From: Prochilodus magdalenae
Taxonomy: Eukaryota; Chordata; Actinopteri; Characiformes; Prochilodontidae
NCBI GenBank assembly: GCA_024036415.1
Contig: JAMWET010003618.1
Coordinates: 744,001 to 808,000 of the forward strand
Length of the DNA stretch: 64,000 bases
Direction: 5' to 3'
In this document: piece by piece, positions 32,090 to 42,610 of the stretch
How the letters are laid out: every line of letters begins with the position of its first letter
Position numbering within the stretch: the stretch's first letter is position 1
Translations under genes and position numbers: made by a program
Notes under the pieces: model-generated
Told to the model about the DNA's origin: nothing
What the model saw: only the letters and a program-made list of their open reading frames with translations
Databases searched by the model: none

Positions 32090-32679
32090 TAATAACTAAA
32101 CCGACTAATTTGATTACCTAAAGATCTCTTTGATTGTTCTTGTTTACTACAATATAACTTTCTACTAACTCTTTAGTCATTCTGAACAAAGCGATATGTC
32201 TGATACTAGATGTCAGAAATATGTTCTCATACATGGTTCACATTGCTTCATGTGTAGACTTTGTAATGTTGATAGACAACAATCATTTAATCATGACTCA
32301 AATTAAGAGATACCAGGTTAGCAAGTTACCAGCCAATGGCTAATTGCTTGGCTAAGCATGTTTGAATATTTTGTAATTGCGAGTGATGTGTCTGTGTAAC
32401 AGGTACTACAGTACCCTGCTGCAGAGCCTAATGAAGTGTGATGAGGACACAGTGGGTGTGGTTCGGTCAGGGCTGGTAGCAAGACTGGGCCCTGACATGG
32501 ACACCCTCTTCCAGCTGCTGCAAAAGAACTCATGCCCAGAGAGTTATGGAACTGGCCAGGCTGGGACGGAAAGCCAGGAGAGTTTTCGCTGGCCTCTGGT
32601 ACCACCCATGTTCAAAATTCAACCCAGTATGCGCAACAGAGATCCAAATCATCTGTTTGCCAAGAAACGTTCAGTTTAA
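29436..32679 (+). CDS. stc1: Stanniocalcin-1 (4 coding exons)
   Basis: Coding exons: 29436-29547, 29703-29845, 29969-30180 and 32403-32679 (744 nt, 247 aa). All junctions are GT-AG and keep phase. The protein has a signal peptide ([17 protein letters not shown]) and a short pro-segment ending at Arg-Arg (AVRRARFS). The mature chain contains [41 protein letters not shown] and [18 protein letters not shown] count 11 cysteines after the signal peptide, the number conserved in STC1 (five disulfides plus one dimer cysteine), and one N-glycosylation site (NST). In fish it is made in the corpuscles of Stannius and kidney, and lowers gill calcium uptake. The protein ends [20 protein letters not shown], about ten residues shorter than the salmonid form as I remember it. 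Intron 3 is 2.2 kb and contains a mariner-like remnant. Confidence 0.96.
31160..32015. mobile_element. Degenerate Tc1/mariner element in stc1 intron 3
   Basis: The ends are imperfect inverted repeats: cactttattgctaaaaatatt on the left, and on the right a segment whose reverse complement reads cactattttgccaaaagtatt. Both are flanked by TA. Inside are recognisable decayed transposase codons on the + strand, such as the region before 31750 ending in a Tc1-like 'tgaacatgtttgggatgaatta' Asn-Pro-Ile-Glu-type motif. The copy is about 856 bp with many disruptions, so it has lost part of its coding region. Confidence 0.8.
32048..32090. repeat. (AAT)n microsatellite
   Basis: About fourteen ATA/AAT units in stc1 intron 3, just beyond the mariner-like remnant. 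Confidence 0.95.
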
Positions 32680-33081
32680 GATAAAATACTGAATGAGTAA
32701 GATGCAGGCATTAGCATCTATTTAACCACAAAGTCAAAGTTTTTTCCATGCTTGGGTGTTTTATGGCATTACTTCACACTTTAATTGTTCATTACGCTTT
32801 CAAATTAAACTAAAAGTTTAGCTTTGAGGATGTGCTGATGTATGGTAGCTCATAGTCTGACTAAGGAGCACTACAAGTCTATTTACAGTTGACAAATTAA
32901 CATGTATCAATGTTCAGAAAATATTTCTGACATATATTTTCTAAGCAAGACTGTATTTAGTATTGTATGTTTGTTTGTTAATTCAAATTGAAATCAGAGA
33001 TTGTTTATTCCTAATGCTGGTCATAGGAAATATAAAGGCTCTGGTAACACGGCTAGACGTTCTTGTTGATTTAAGGACCTG

Positions 33082-33087
33082 AATAAA
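33082..33087 (+). terminator. Candidate stc1 polyadenylation signal
   Basis: AATAAA in gaataaatatttaaatg, about 400 bases after the stc1 stop. It is the first canonical signal seen downstream. Confidence 0.55.
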
Positions 33088-33419
33088 TATTTAAATGCTC
33101 ATTAAACTTGTTAAGTATTCTTTATTACTGGCACAAATGTGATTAAGTGTCTAAGTGTGGTTTGTTTGTTGTGGGAAGGAAACTAGGCTGTTTTTCAAGT
33201 CAAGGATATTATACTTTTAATAACTGTCACGGTGCGGTTGGGGGTGTAAACTTCCTGGATGTGGATGAACGTGAAACTGTGTGTGTGAGAAGTGAACTGT
33301 TTTGCTTAACTGTGAAGGTCTAGGGTTTAGTGGATGAGAGGGAGAAACAAAAGCAAACAAAGGAAACGCCAAGATGACGTTTTCGAACGAAAGGAAACAC
33401 TTATACAGGAACAGAAATA

Positions 33420-33575
33420 AACAGGAGAGGGATAATAACAGATGTTTTACGAAGCAGCTTTGCAGAAAATCCACACTCTAGTGATCATTAGTAAGCCAAG
33501 CATGATATTGGCAAGGAAAAACTCCCTCAGAGTGAAAGGAAGAAACCTTGAGAGGGACTCTGTAGCTAGCTTCCA
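33420..33575. repeat. Interspersed repeat related to the copy at 60.4 kb
   Basis: Contains gaagcagctttgcagaaaatc and ggcaaggaaaaactccct followed by gaaggaagaaaccttgagag. The same phrases in the same order occur at 60374-60535. The two are diverged copies of one teleost interspersed repeat. No coding is seen. Confidence 0.7.
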
Positions 33576-33628
33576 ATACAGGATCAATTAAGTATGTAAT
33601 CAGTTTTTTAATTCTTGATTATGACAGG

Positions 33629-33631
<3 letters not shown>

Positions 33632-33680
<49 letters not shown>
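33632..33680. repeat. (TA)n microsatellite
   Basis: About 48 bases of TA repeat, bracketed by two copies of acaggtaatat (at about 33625 and 33681). Confidence 0.95.
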
Positions 33681-33684
<4 letters not shown>

Positions 33685-34489
33685 GTAATATCTTTTAAAT
33701 TCCTAGGTTTTCTCCTCACTCATCCACAGTTAGCTTAAAAACCCAATAGCACCATCTAGAGGCAGATGCTTTTAACTAAGTCTAGCTAACATCCAATATA
33801 AACCATATAAAGTAAGTCAGGAACTTAATTCTTTATGAATGCCTTGGATTTTAAGCATATGTGTAGAAGATGCAACATATATCTGAGTCTTTTATCTTGT
33901 AATTACTCTTATGCTGCATTCTAGCAACTACCACTCGCAGTTTTTTTTTCCAGGACCCCCACATAACAGTATTACTGCAGTAACACTGACATGGTGGTGG
34001 TGTGTTAGTGTCTATTGTTCTGGTGTGATTGGATCAGACACAGCAGTGCTGCTGGAGTGTTTAAACACCATGTCCTCTTACTGTCCACTCCTACCTTGCA
34101 GATTTAGTTACTGATGAATGTATGCGGTAAGAAAGCTAATAGCAGGAAGCTAATCAAGCAGTATTATCTTTCAGTATTGTCTTCAAGTATCTTTTTCATT
34201 TCATCCCCCCCACCCCTACTCACTTTGATGCTTTGTAGTTGGATTTACCTACAATGTGTAGTACTAGACTCTTATTTATCCTAATTTTATTTATTTATTA
34301 ATTTAAGAATAATAAAAAACATTTACTATGAAAAAAGCAAACCACCACCAAAGGTGAACCATTCAGTTCGACAGTACCAATACACAGATATGTATATTAA
34401 TTTTTTTTTGTGAAGTGTAAGTCTGCAGCAAGAGCACTGAACTTTTTTTGTACACTAACATGCCTTGCTGCTGAAAGTGTTTCTGTGAT

Positions 34490-34675
34490 AGAAGGTATCT
34501 GCACGGAGGCTGGGACTGTGATGGAGACTGGATGTGCAGTTGAGGGTTTCTCAGTGACAGAGGCCGGACTTGTGATGGAGGTTGGATGTGCAGCTGAGGG
34601 TATATCTGTGACAGAGGTTGGATGTTCAGCTGAGGGTATATCTGTGATGGGAAGTTGGATGTGTAGCTGAGGACT
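34490..34675 (-). repeat. 54-bp minisatellite, outer half
   Basis: Tandem units of 18 codons: gtgatggagactggatgtgc... then gtgatggaggttggatgtgc..., each 54 bases, with one 36-base unit missing an internal block. On the - strand it reads as Pro/Ser/Gln-rich repeats (PQLHIQPPSQVRPLS, IYPQLHIQPPSQ); on the + strand as TEAGLVMEVGCAAEGISV repeats. The array resumes at 35446 after a LINE fragment. It is probably the distal part of the zinc-finger candidate's repeat exon. Confidence 0.75.
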
Positions 34676-34679
34676 TGGA

Positions 34680-35445
34680 GTGATTCTGGATGGCTAGTTA
34701 TCGTTCTCAGCTCAAATAGCGAACCTGACTCGGTCATGCAGATTCCTCCTCTACAACATCCGGAGGATACGACCCTTCCTCTCTCATGAGGCCACCCAGT
34801 TGCTTGTCCAGTCTCTGGTCATTTCAAGGCTAGTCTTCCTGGCTGGTCTTCCTCTATGGGCCATCAGGCCCCTGCAACTGGTCCGGAATGCAGCAGCTCA
34901 GCTCATCTTCAATCTTCCAAAGTTCACCCACGTCACTCCACTGCTGCGCTCCCTTCATCGGCTTCCTGTTGTTGCCCGCATCAGATTTAAAACTCTGATG
35001 CTCGCCTACAAAGCCAAGAATGGACCGGCGCCTCCTTACCTTATGGCAATGGTGAAGAGTCAATCTGTACCTCGAGCCCTTCGAGCTTCAAATACAACTC
35101 GACTCGAACCGCCATCCCGAAGGACTCATGGAAGACAATCATCCAGACTCTTCTCTGTCCTGGCTCCCAGATGGTGGAATAAACTCCCACTGGGCGTGTG
35201 AATAGCGGAGTCTTTCGCGGTCCTCAAACGCAGACTGAAGAACCATCTCTTCGTAATAGACTTAGGTGAGTAAGCACTAGTAGAGGTGTAAGCTGTGTGT
35301 ATTGTGTTCCACTTTTCTACAGGTATGAGCATTAGGCTGGGGTTGCCAGGCAGTGCTCTTTTTCTGGAATATTATCCAATGGAACACTAGACACAGTTGT
35401 AAGTCGCTCTGGATAAAAGCATCTGCTAAATGCCGTAAATATAAA
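34680..35445 (+). mobile_element. 5'-truncated LINE (L2-like) fragment inserted into a minisatellite
   Basis: The region encodes the C-terminal end of a non-LTR reverse transcriptase: 34800-35201 reads RPLQLVRNAAAQLIFNLPKF, then HVTPLLRSLHRLPVVARIRF and SRLFSVLAPRWWNKLPLGV. It ends with the tail ggataaaagcatctgctaaatgccgtaaat. The tail closely matches the SINE at 17.25 kb, supporting an L2-type LINE that mobilised it. The 54-bp minisatellite continues on both sides, so this is an insertion into it. Only the last 750 or so bases of the LINE are present, which is typical 5' truncation. Confidence 0.8.
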
Positions 35446-35650
35446 TGGCTGGACCTGTGATGGAGGTTGGATGTGCAGCTGAGGGTATGTCTGTGACAGA
35501 GGCTGGATCTGTGATGGGAAGTTGGATGTGTAGCTGAGGGTATATCTGACAGAGGATGGATCTGTGATGGAGGTTGGATGTGTAACTGACGGTATAACTG
35601 TGACAGAGGTCGATTCAGTAACGGAGGGTGTTTTTTCAACAGAGGGTGGT
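35446..35650 (-). repeat. 54-bp minisatellite, inner half
   Basis: Same unit as 34490-34675 (gtgatggaggttggatgtgcagctgagggta), more diverged toward 35650. On the - strand it reads SVEKTPSVTESTSVTVIPSV and THPTSITDPSSVRYTLSYT. Confidence 0.75.
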
Positions 35651-36201
35651 TCTGTGGCGAAATGTAGATCTTTGACAGAGGTGGATGTTGTACAACTTGC
35701 AGGTAGAGGCAATCTAACGAAATGTCTTCTGCATGCTGTTACATACAGAATTATTTGAACTTTATTATTGATGTACAGTAACAGCAGTGAAAATGCTTGG
35801 TCTCTACAATTCAAATTGCACTTAACGAAAATGAATTCTAAATGTAAACGTAAAAAAACATAATGGGTACTTAATAAAATCCATAAGCATGATTACAAAA
35901 TGACCTAATTAATGGTACTGTTCTTCTGATACATTCGACTAACATCAACTTAAACTTAGTCAGGTTACAACAGACCAACAACACACAAAAAAAACCTAAT
36001 AAACATTTAAAAACAGCTACCGTCATGATCCACTGCTAGTTTTATGTGATTGAGTATGTGATGTAACTCATTAGGATGGTCCACTTCAGGTGCGCAGAAC
36101 GGGCAGTGGTAGTTACTGCAACACCGTTCATTTGGAGGACTCCTAGTGTTACTGGCCTCAGGCCTAGGGGACACCTGGGCAGGGTACAAACACCATTTTC
36201 C
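35446..36201 (-). pseudogene. Candidate C2H2 zinc-finger gene with Ser/Thr/Pro repeat exon (partial, disrupted)
   Basis: Two - strand exons fit together. Exon A (36021-36201) follows a good acceptor (tctcttttttaag) and has a gtagctg donor. It encodes GKWCLYPAQVSPRPEASNTR, then CCSNYHCPFCAPEVDHPNEL and HHILNHIKLAVDHD, which contains a C2H2-type pattern (C-x2-C, then spaced histidines). It ends one base into a codon. Exon B starts at 35735 (acceptor tatgtaacag) in the matching phase and encodes ACRRHFVRLPLPASCTTST, then SVKDLHFATEPPSVEKTPSV and the Ser/Thr/Pro repeats of the minisatellite. At 35445 exon B runs into the LINE fragment. I do not recognise a named family and found no first exon. 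It could be a decayed multicopy fish gene. Confidence 0.4.
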
Positions 36202-37248
36202 CTTAAAAAAGAGAGAATGGACACGAAATTACGGTGTGCACAGCTCACGCCTTCCTTTATTGTTACAAAAATACACATGAAATTGAAAATACTACACATT
36301 TAAATATTAGACTATCTAAAATCATTCAATACATAATACTTCCCAATAGCATCTCAAACAAATATGGAATATAATTAACCAACTTAAAAAAAAAAATTCT
36401 CCTGCCACACAATCCCTGACTGAGAGTTAGACCACACTAGTTCAGCACAGATCCGACCTGCTTATTATCCTGCAGCTCTCTAGCTACAGTTTATTACTCC
36501 AAACTTACACTTCTACAACTTGAAACACTTTTCACATTTATTTAACCTTCGTGTTGTTTTAAATAAAAACATCACGTCTAAGTGGTAAAGGCAAGTACAA
36601 GAGCAGACTACTCCGTTCCGGTTTCCTTCGGCAGATCTGTGTAACACGTGTGGAGTGAACTACCTTAACACAAATACAGTATATTTAACCAATTGACCAG
36701 TTAGGTTCGCTCACGAAGCAAAAGACATGAAAGAGTGGAGACCAGGGATGAGAAACCAAAACAAAATGTTAACCAGAAAACACCAGTAAATCAAAGAATG
36801 ACAAAACAGAATGAACCAGAACTCACTATAAACATTCCCTTATTACATTACCACTATCTGCAAAGACAAATACAATTAGTTTCTTTAAAGTCCCTTTGGA
36901 TCAAGTCACATAAATGGCTGAAGTTCGTCCTACCATACTGTGGATGAGTAAATTGCAAAATAACCCATAGCAAAGTCAAGCAGAAGGATTCTCAGACTCC
37001 GAATTTTGTTGATGGTCCCCTTTAATCATGGGTTTGGCTCGCCATCTAGCATCCACTCGGCGCACTGACCCCGTGCGCCCGAGAAAATGGAAGAAAGTTC
37101 TCGACGGACTCAACTGTACCAAAAAAAAACTGACCTGTTTATAAAAACAGTGCCTTAGCATTTCTTTCACAATAGCACTGTAGGAACGTCTCTGTAGTGT
37201 TTCAGCTCATTCAGTAAGTTGTAGTTATGGAATGCCCACTAGATGGGG
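36202..37248. other. Flank upstream of the zinc-finger candidate
   Basis: No supported coding sequence. 36590-36730 (cgttccggtttccttcggcag) and 37010-37110 (ctcggcgcactgaccccgtgcg) are locally GC-rich and could hold promoter or first-exon sequence for a - strand gene. The segment near 37220 runs into the BEL/Pao remnant. Confidence 0.35.
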
Positions 37249-37268
37249 CTAAACCCCCACACACACAC

Positions 37269-37330
<62 letters not shown>

Positions 37331-37407
37331 CCAGACATATTCCACTCACAAACCAGCCAAGTCAATATACAAGTCATTGTTCTCATCACCAAATCGACCA
37401 TTAAAGG
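37249..37407 (+). mobile_element. 5' remnant of a BEL/Pao element, with (CA)n tract
   Basis: A (CA)n run (to about 37326) is followed by aaaccagacatattccactc through accaaatcgaccattaaagg. The same order, (CA)n then aaaccagacatattccattc through accaaatcgaccattgaag, is present at 46489-46618. The gypsy LTR begins immediately after at 37408. The interrupted sequence resumes at 43481 with atattttgga, exactly as in the 46.6 kb copy. This is therefore the left part of the BEL/Pao element that received the gypsy insertion. Confidence 0.75.
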
Positions 37408-38201
37408 TGTAACCCTGCTAAATAATTAGCGGGAGTGATAATAGTTTCCAGGTTAATAATTAGTTCTTTAAATAGTTCATCTAATTGTTCTTAAATTTCC
37501 TGGCTTTTATTATATATTTTTTTGTCCCATAGCTCTCTGCGTTGGGAGTCTGCTGGGAAAAGGGGCGGGTCAGAGAAGGAGGAAGTGGGGAAAGAGAGGC
37601 CTGAGAAGAAAGTTCGAGAGAGTGGTCTAGATGGCGAACGGAGAAATATACAGTCCTGCCTGTTATTAGCTCAATATCACGATAAACTGTAAAGTCGCGG
37701 CTGTAAGATAAGTGACATGATGGTAATGTTCTGTTATCACTTGTGTTTACTGCGTACAGAGATACGTTTAAGCCTCAATTAGGTGCACGTTAACCTAGCC
37801 AAGGATAGCACTGAGCCTCGTGGGGATAGCTAGCCCTGGACATGTTTGGTTAGCAAAGCCAAGCTTTATCGTGTCCGACCCGAGCTCAAGACCTCGCCTG
37901 TTCACCAGACACTCAGAATAACCGGTAAGCTAGCGGTTAGCCATTCTGGCCAGCCGAACTTGTGGGAGACTGGACTATTAGCCTAGCCACCCCAAGCTAA
38001 CCCCCGTCGCCCGAGCAGCCCCACCCGTGCCGTTGCAGAGAGAGGGAGAGAGACAGAGCTTTTAGCCCAGTGAGGTTCAGTCACAAACTGAGGTGGGATT
38101 CTATTTTAAAACATTTTATTTTGCTCGAAAGAGTGAAGAGTGTGTTTTATTTTCTGGGCCACAACGCATGCCAGCAACGAGTCCAGGCCTGCAACGAGTA
38201 C
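37408..38201 (+). repeat. 5' LTR of the gypsy element, 3' part deleted
   Basis: Matches the 3' LTR (42611-43480) and the reverse solo LTR (55259-56927). It follows the solo LTR through gtccaggcctgcaacgagtac and then breaks, lacking the last 430 or so bases. It retains the internal part (about 37783-38178) that is missing from the 3' LTR. Confidence 0.85.
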
Positions 38202-38243
38202 TGAAGTACTGAACAAGAAGCTGGACTTAAGGTCTCGCTGGAT

Positions 38244-38999
38244 ATGTGTCAGTTCTGTCAGCCCCGTGTCAAGTATGTGGGTCATAATGTGTCGGCCGAG
38301 GGCATAGCCACCGATCCCTCAAAGGTGGAAGCTGTCACCAACTGGCCCCAGCCCTATGATATAAAGTCCTTAAGGTCATTCCTGGGGTTCTGTGGATACT
38401 ATCACCGTTTCTTTGCCAATTACTCCTCCATCGTAAAGCCTCTAACAGACCTAACTCGAGGTTATGCTCCTTTAAGAAAAGAAAGGAAACCGAACAAAGG
38501 AAGAAACGTCCAGCATTTCAAAGAGTCCGAACCGTTTGGACAGAGTTGGACGGAAGCTAGCACCAAGGTGTTTGAGCAGATTAAACAGTGTCTTACACAG
38601 GCCCCCGTACTGGCTTTTGCTGACCCAGACAAACCATTCATCCTTCATGTTGACGCTAGCCCAAGTGGCCTGGGAGCAGTGCTAAATCAAGAACATCAAG
38701 AAGGGCTGCGACCAGTCGCTTTCGCCAGCCGAGGATTGAGCAGTTCTGAGAGGAATTATCACATTCACCAGTTAGAATTCTTATCGCTGAAATGGGCAGT
38801 AGTGGATAAATTCCATGATTACTTGTATGGTGCCCGCTTCACTGTGAGGACAGATAATAATCCTCTCACCTATGTTTTGACTACAGCAAAGATAAACGCT
38901 ATAGGTCATAGGTGGTTTGCAGCTTTGACAACCTATGATTTTGACATTAAATACCGACCTGGAAAGATTAACATAGATGCTGACCTTCTATCCTGATGT
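38244..38999 (+). pseudogene. Gypsy pol fragment: RT thumb and RNase H
   Basis: The 250-codon open frame has a gypsy RT C-terminus (VKYVGHNVSAEGIATDPSKV, LRSFLGFCGYYHRFFANYSS), connection and RNase H. RNase H shows the Asp of ILHVDASPSGLGAVLNQ, Glu in IHQLEFLSLKWAV and Asp in FTVRTDNNPLTYV. The RT palm with the YxDD catalytic pair is absent because the deletion joins the LTR to this point. A stop (tga) at 38997 ends it before the integrase. Confidence 0.92.
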
Positions 39000-39011
39000 A
39001 CTCTGGGAGAT

Positions 39012-40419
39012 GGCCCCAATGTAGAGTGGAAAAGCATATACCTTCCTGGGATCAAAGCGATCTGCAATGGAGTTTGTGTCCAAGACTCGAAAGAGATGCC
39101 TTTCAGATTGGCCGAACAGCTATGCACCCCTGCAGAAGCCATACCTACAGCTTATGCTTTCCCTACTTCATTGAAAGGAGAGCAGATGGAGCTGTTGAGC
39201 AGAGAAGACATTGAGGCCGCACATGAAAGTGACCTGGTCATAAAAGCTGTGAAACAGGCCGTCAACACTAGCAGCTGGCCCTCAGAATTGACTCCTGAGC
39301 TGGGTCGGATGAAACGTGAAGCAGACAAGTTGGTCACCAAAGATGGGTTGCTGTATCGAGTAAAGAAACGACCATCTGGTTCAGAGACCCACTAGCTTGT
39401 GCTACCGCAGAGATACAGACAAAAAGTGATGACTGCACTTCATGATGATCTGGGACACTTAGGGGTCGAGAGAACCCTCAAGGACCTCAGAAGTAGATTT
39501 TACTGGCCAAAAATGGCACATGAAGTTTAGCAGTATGTAAGGAACTGTGGAGAGTGCATTGTGCGAAAGAGCAGTAGTCCACAAGCAGCGCCTCTTCATC
39601 AGATCACAAGCAGTGGTCCCATGAACCTTGTATGCATAGATTTTCTCTCATTAGAAGCTGATTCCTGTGGTTTCACAAGTATCTTGGTAGAGACAGATCA
39701 CTTCCTACAATACTTACTGGCCTTTCCCACGAAGAATCAGAAGGCGATCACAGTGGCTAAATTCCTAGTGGAAAAGTATTTCGTTCACTATGGACTGCCT
39801 GCTCGCATCCACTCAGACCAAGGTCGAGATTTTAGAACTTTTGAAGCTCATTCGGGAACTTTTGAAGCTGTTAGGAGTGAGAAAGTCAAGGACCACGCAA
39901 GGTGATCCGCAGCCAGAGCGCTTCAACCGAACTCTTCTTTCAATGCTTGGAACGTTGTCAACTTCCCAGAAGCGTCAGTGGAGTCTTCATGTTGCTAGTT
40001 TGGTCCACGCCTACAATAAAAATGACGCAACAGGGTATTCCCCTTACTTCCTGATGTTTGGCAGAGAAGCTCGTTTGCCAGTGGAAGTTTGGTTTGGCAG
40101 TTCTCTAACAGATGATAATGAAGTCACACATTCCCAGTATGTAAAGAAGCTGAGACAGGACTTAGAAAGTGCCTACCAATTGGCAGCTGAAGCAGCAGAC
40201 AAGAGCCATCAAAGGAACAAAAACTGTATGACAAGTTAGTTCGTTTCCAGACCTTTGACCCTTTACCATGACAGAGTCCTTTTCAAGAATCTTCGATTGA
40301 AAGGGCAGCACAAATTGCACAGCCGATGGAATCCTGTTCCATACGTGGTAATTGGGAAGATGCCGAATCTCCCTGTCTATCAAGTGAAACCTGAGAAAGG
40401 CATAGGAAGTGTGAAAACC
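39012..40419 (+). pseudogene. Gypsy integrase region, copy 1
   Basis: Across changing frames the region reads as an integrase. The N-terminal zinc-binding part is HDDLGHLGVERTLKDLRSRF then CGECIVRKSS. The core includes MNLVCIDFLSLEADSCGF and GLPARIHSDQGRDF. The C-terminal part is SLVHAYNKNDATGYSPYFLM then FGREARLPV. A stop follows SGSETH at 39393, another lies in gaagtttagcag, and a frameshift falls after SDQGRDF (about 39835). An extra divergence sits near 40230-40260. The segment ends abruptly at cataggaagtgtgaaaacc, where inverted LTR sequence begins. It is nearly identical to 40628-42035. Confidence 0.9.
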
Positions 40420-40622
40420 TTCTTCTCAGGCCTCTCTTTCCCCACTTCCTCCTTCTCTGACCCGCCCCTTTTCCCAGCAGACTCCCAACGCAGAGAGCTA
40501 TGGGACAAAAAAATATATAATAAAAGCCAGGAAATTTAAGAACAATTAGATGAACTATTTAAAGAACTAATTATTAACCTGGAAACTATTATCACTCCCG
40601 CTAATTATTTAGCAGGGTTACA
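40420..40622 (-). repeat. Inverted fragment of the gypsy LTR between duplicated integrase copies
   Basis: Starts ttcttctcaggcctctcttt and ends ctaattatttagcagggttaca. This is the reverse complement of the first 200 or so bases of the LTR (37408-37605). Its outer end is the true LTR terminus (tgtaaccc read in reverse). It sits exactly at the junction of the two 1.4 kb repeats. Confidence 0.95.
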
Positions 40623-40627
40623 TTGAT

Positions 40628-42443
40628 GGCCTCAATGTAGAGTGGAAAAGCATATACCTTCCTGGGATCAAAGCGATCTGCAATGGAGTTTGTGTCCAAG
40701 ACTCGATAGAGATGCCTTTCAGATTGGCTGAACAGCTATGCACCCCTGCAGAAGCCATACCTACAGCTTATGCTTTCCCTACTTCATTGAAAGGAGAGCA
40801 GATGGAGCTGTTGAGCAGAGAAGACATTGAGGCCGCACATGAAAGTGACCTGGTCATAAAAGCTGTGAAACAGGCCGTCAACACTAGCAGCTGGCCCTCA
40901 GAATTGACTCCTGAGCTGGGTCGGATGAAACGTGAAGCAGACAAGTTGGTCACCAAAGATGGGTTGCTGTATCGAGTAAAGAAACGACCATCTGGTTCAG
41001 AGACCCACTAGCTTGTGCTACCGCAGAGATACAGACAAAAAGTGATGACTGCACTTCATGATGATCTGGGACACTTAGGGGTCGAGAGAACCCTCAAGGA
41101 CCTCAGAAGTAGATTTTACTGGCCAAAAATGGCACATGAAGTTTAGCAGTATGTAAGGAACTGTGGAGAGTGCATTGTGCGAAAGAGCAGTAGTCCACAA
41201 GCAGCGCCTCTTCATCAGATCACAAGCAGTGGTCCCATGAACCTTGTATGCATAGATTTTCTCTCATTAGAAGCTGATTCCTGTGGTTTCACAAGTATCT
41301 TGGTAGAGACAGATCACTTCCTACAATACTTACTGGCCTTTCCCACGAAGAATCAGAAGGCGATCACAGTGGCTAAATTCCTAGTGGAAAAGTATTTCGT
41401 TCACTATGGACTGCCTGCTCGCATCCACTCAGACCAAGGTCGAGATTTTAGAACTTTTGAAGCTCATTCGGGAACTTTTGAAGCTGTTAGGAGTGAGAAA
41501 GTCAAGGACCACGCAAGGTGATCCGCAGCCAGAGCGCTTCAACCGAACTCTTCTTTCAATGCTTGGAACGTTGTCAACTTCCCAGAAGCGTCAGTGGAGT
41601 CTTCATGTTGCTAGTTTGGTCCACGCCTACAATAAAAATGACGCAACAGGGTATTCTCCTTATTTCCTGATGTTTGGCAGAGAAGCTCGTTTGCCAGTGG
41701 ACATTTGGTTTGGCAGTTCTCTAACAGATGATAATGAAGTCACACATTCCCATTATGTAAAGAAGCTGAGACAGGACTAAGAGAGTGCCTACCAATTGGC
41801 AGCTGAAGCAGCAGACAAGAGCCATCAAAGGAACAAAAAGCTGTATGACAAGTTAGTTCGTTTCCAGACCCTTGACCGTGGTGACAGAGTCCTTCTCAAG
41901 AATCTTGGATTGAAAGGGAAGCACAAATTGCAAAGCCGATGGAATCCTGTTCCATACGTGGTGATTGGGAAGATGCCGAATCTCCCTGTCTATCAAGTGA
42001 AACCTGAGAAAGGCATAGGAAGTGTGAAAACCCTCCACCGAGATCACCTCCTGCCTATAGGACAGCTTGTGAGGTTACCACCTACTGCTGATGAGGAGCC
42101 ATTGCAAAGAAAAACACGTGGGTCCGGTGAACCCATTACATATTCAAGTGACTCTGAAAGTGAGGAAGACCATGAGATCTATTACACCATTGACATGGAT
42201 CTCCCTTCTGCCAAGAACAAAGAGACCACACCCAGCTATGAAATAGCTCATGATGGTGAGGAGCAAAGAAATGATGCTTATGTGCAAGATGATGTGGTTG
42301 TGAGTGACCAAGAGGTCAACGATGGCCTTTTGATGCCGTTGGAAATGAATCCTGATACAGAGGGCGAAGGCAGCTGGAGACATTGCCCCAAGTTCTTGCT
42401 CTCCGGTTCACCCAGATGTCACTCTGTCAGCCAATGCACATGA
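40628..42443 (+). pseudogene. Gypsy integrase region, copy 2, with C-terminal tail
   Basis: Offset 1616 bases from copy 1 and almost identical. It carries the same stop after SGSETH (41009), the same gaagtttagcag stop and the same frameshift after SDQGRDF. Unlike copy 1 it continues past the breakpoint into LHRDHLLPIGQLVRLPPT and an acidic, Ser/Glu-rich tail (YSSDSESEEDHEIYYT), the natural end of gypsy pol. A single-base change makes a stop at 41780, where copy 1 reads through. Confidence 0.9.
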
Positions 42444-42610
42444 TTAAGAAAGCACACAGTCAAGCAAAGATAAGAGTCCTGCTCATAATAGTTCATAGGG
42501 GGGTAATTAATAGGTTTGAGGGACTAGAATTTGAACATGCCCGAGATACCATTCCCCTAATGTAAGGTTAGGTCATATGGGGACATCCTGACCATTAGTG
42601 GGGGGAGGAT

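Noticed and set aside
28121..32090. Direct-repeat arrays considered as CRISPR-like
   Set aside because: They are uninterrupted trinucleotide microsatellites without spacers, in vertebrate DNA.
34800..35201. 133-residue protein as a host gene
   Set aside because: Its motifs are those of a LINE reverse transcriptase C-terminus, and it ends in the LINE tail inside a split minisatellite.
42144..42383. 79-residue - strand ORF
   Set aside because: Antisense shadow of the acidic gypsy pol tail.
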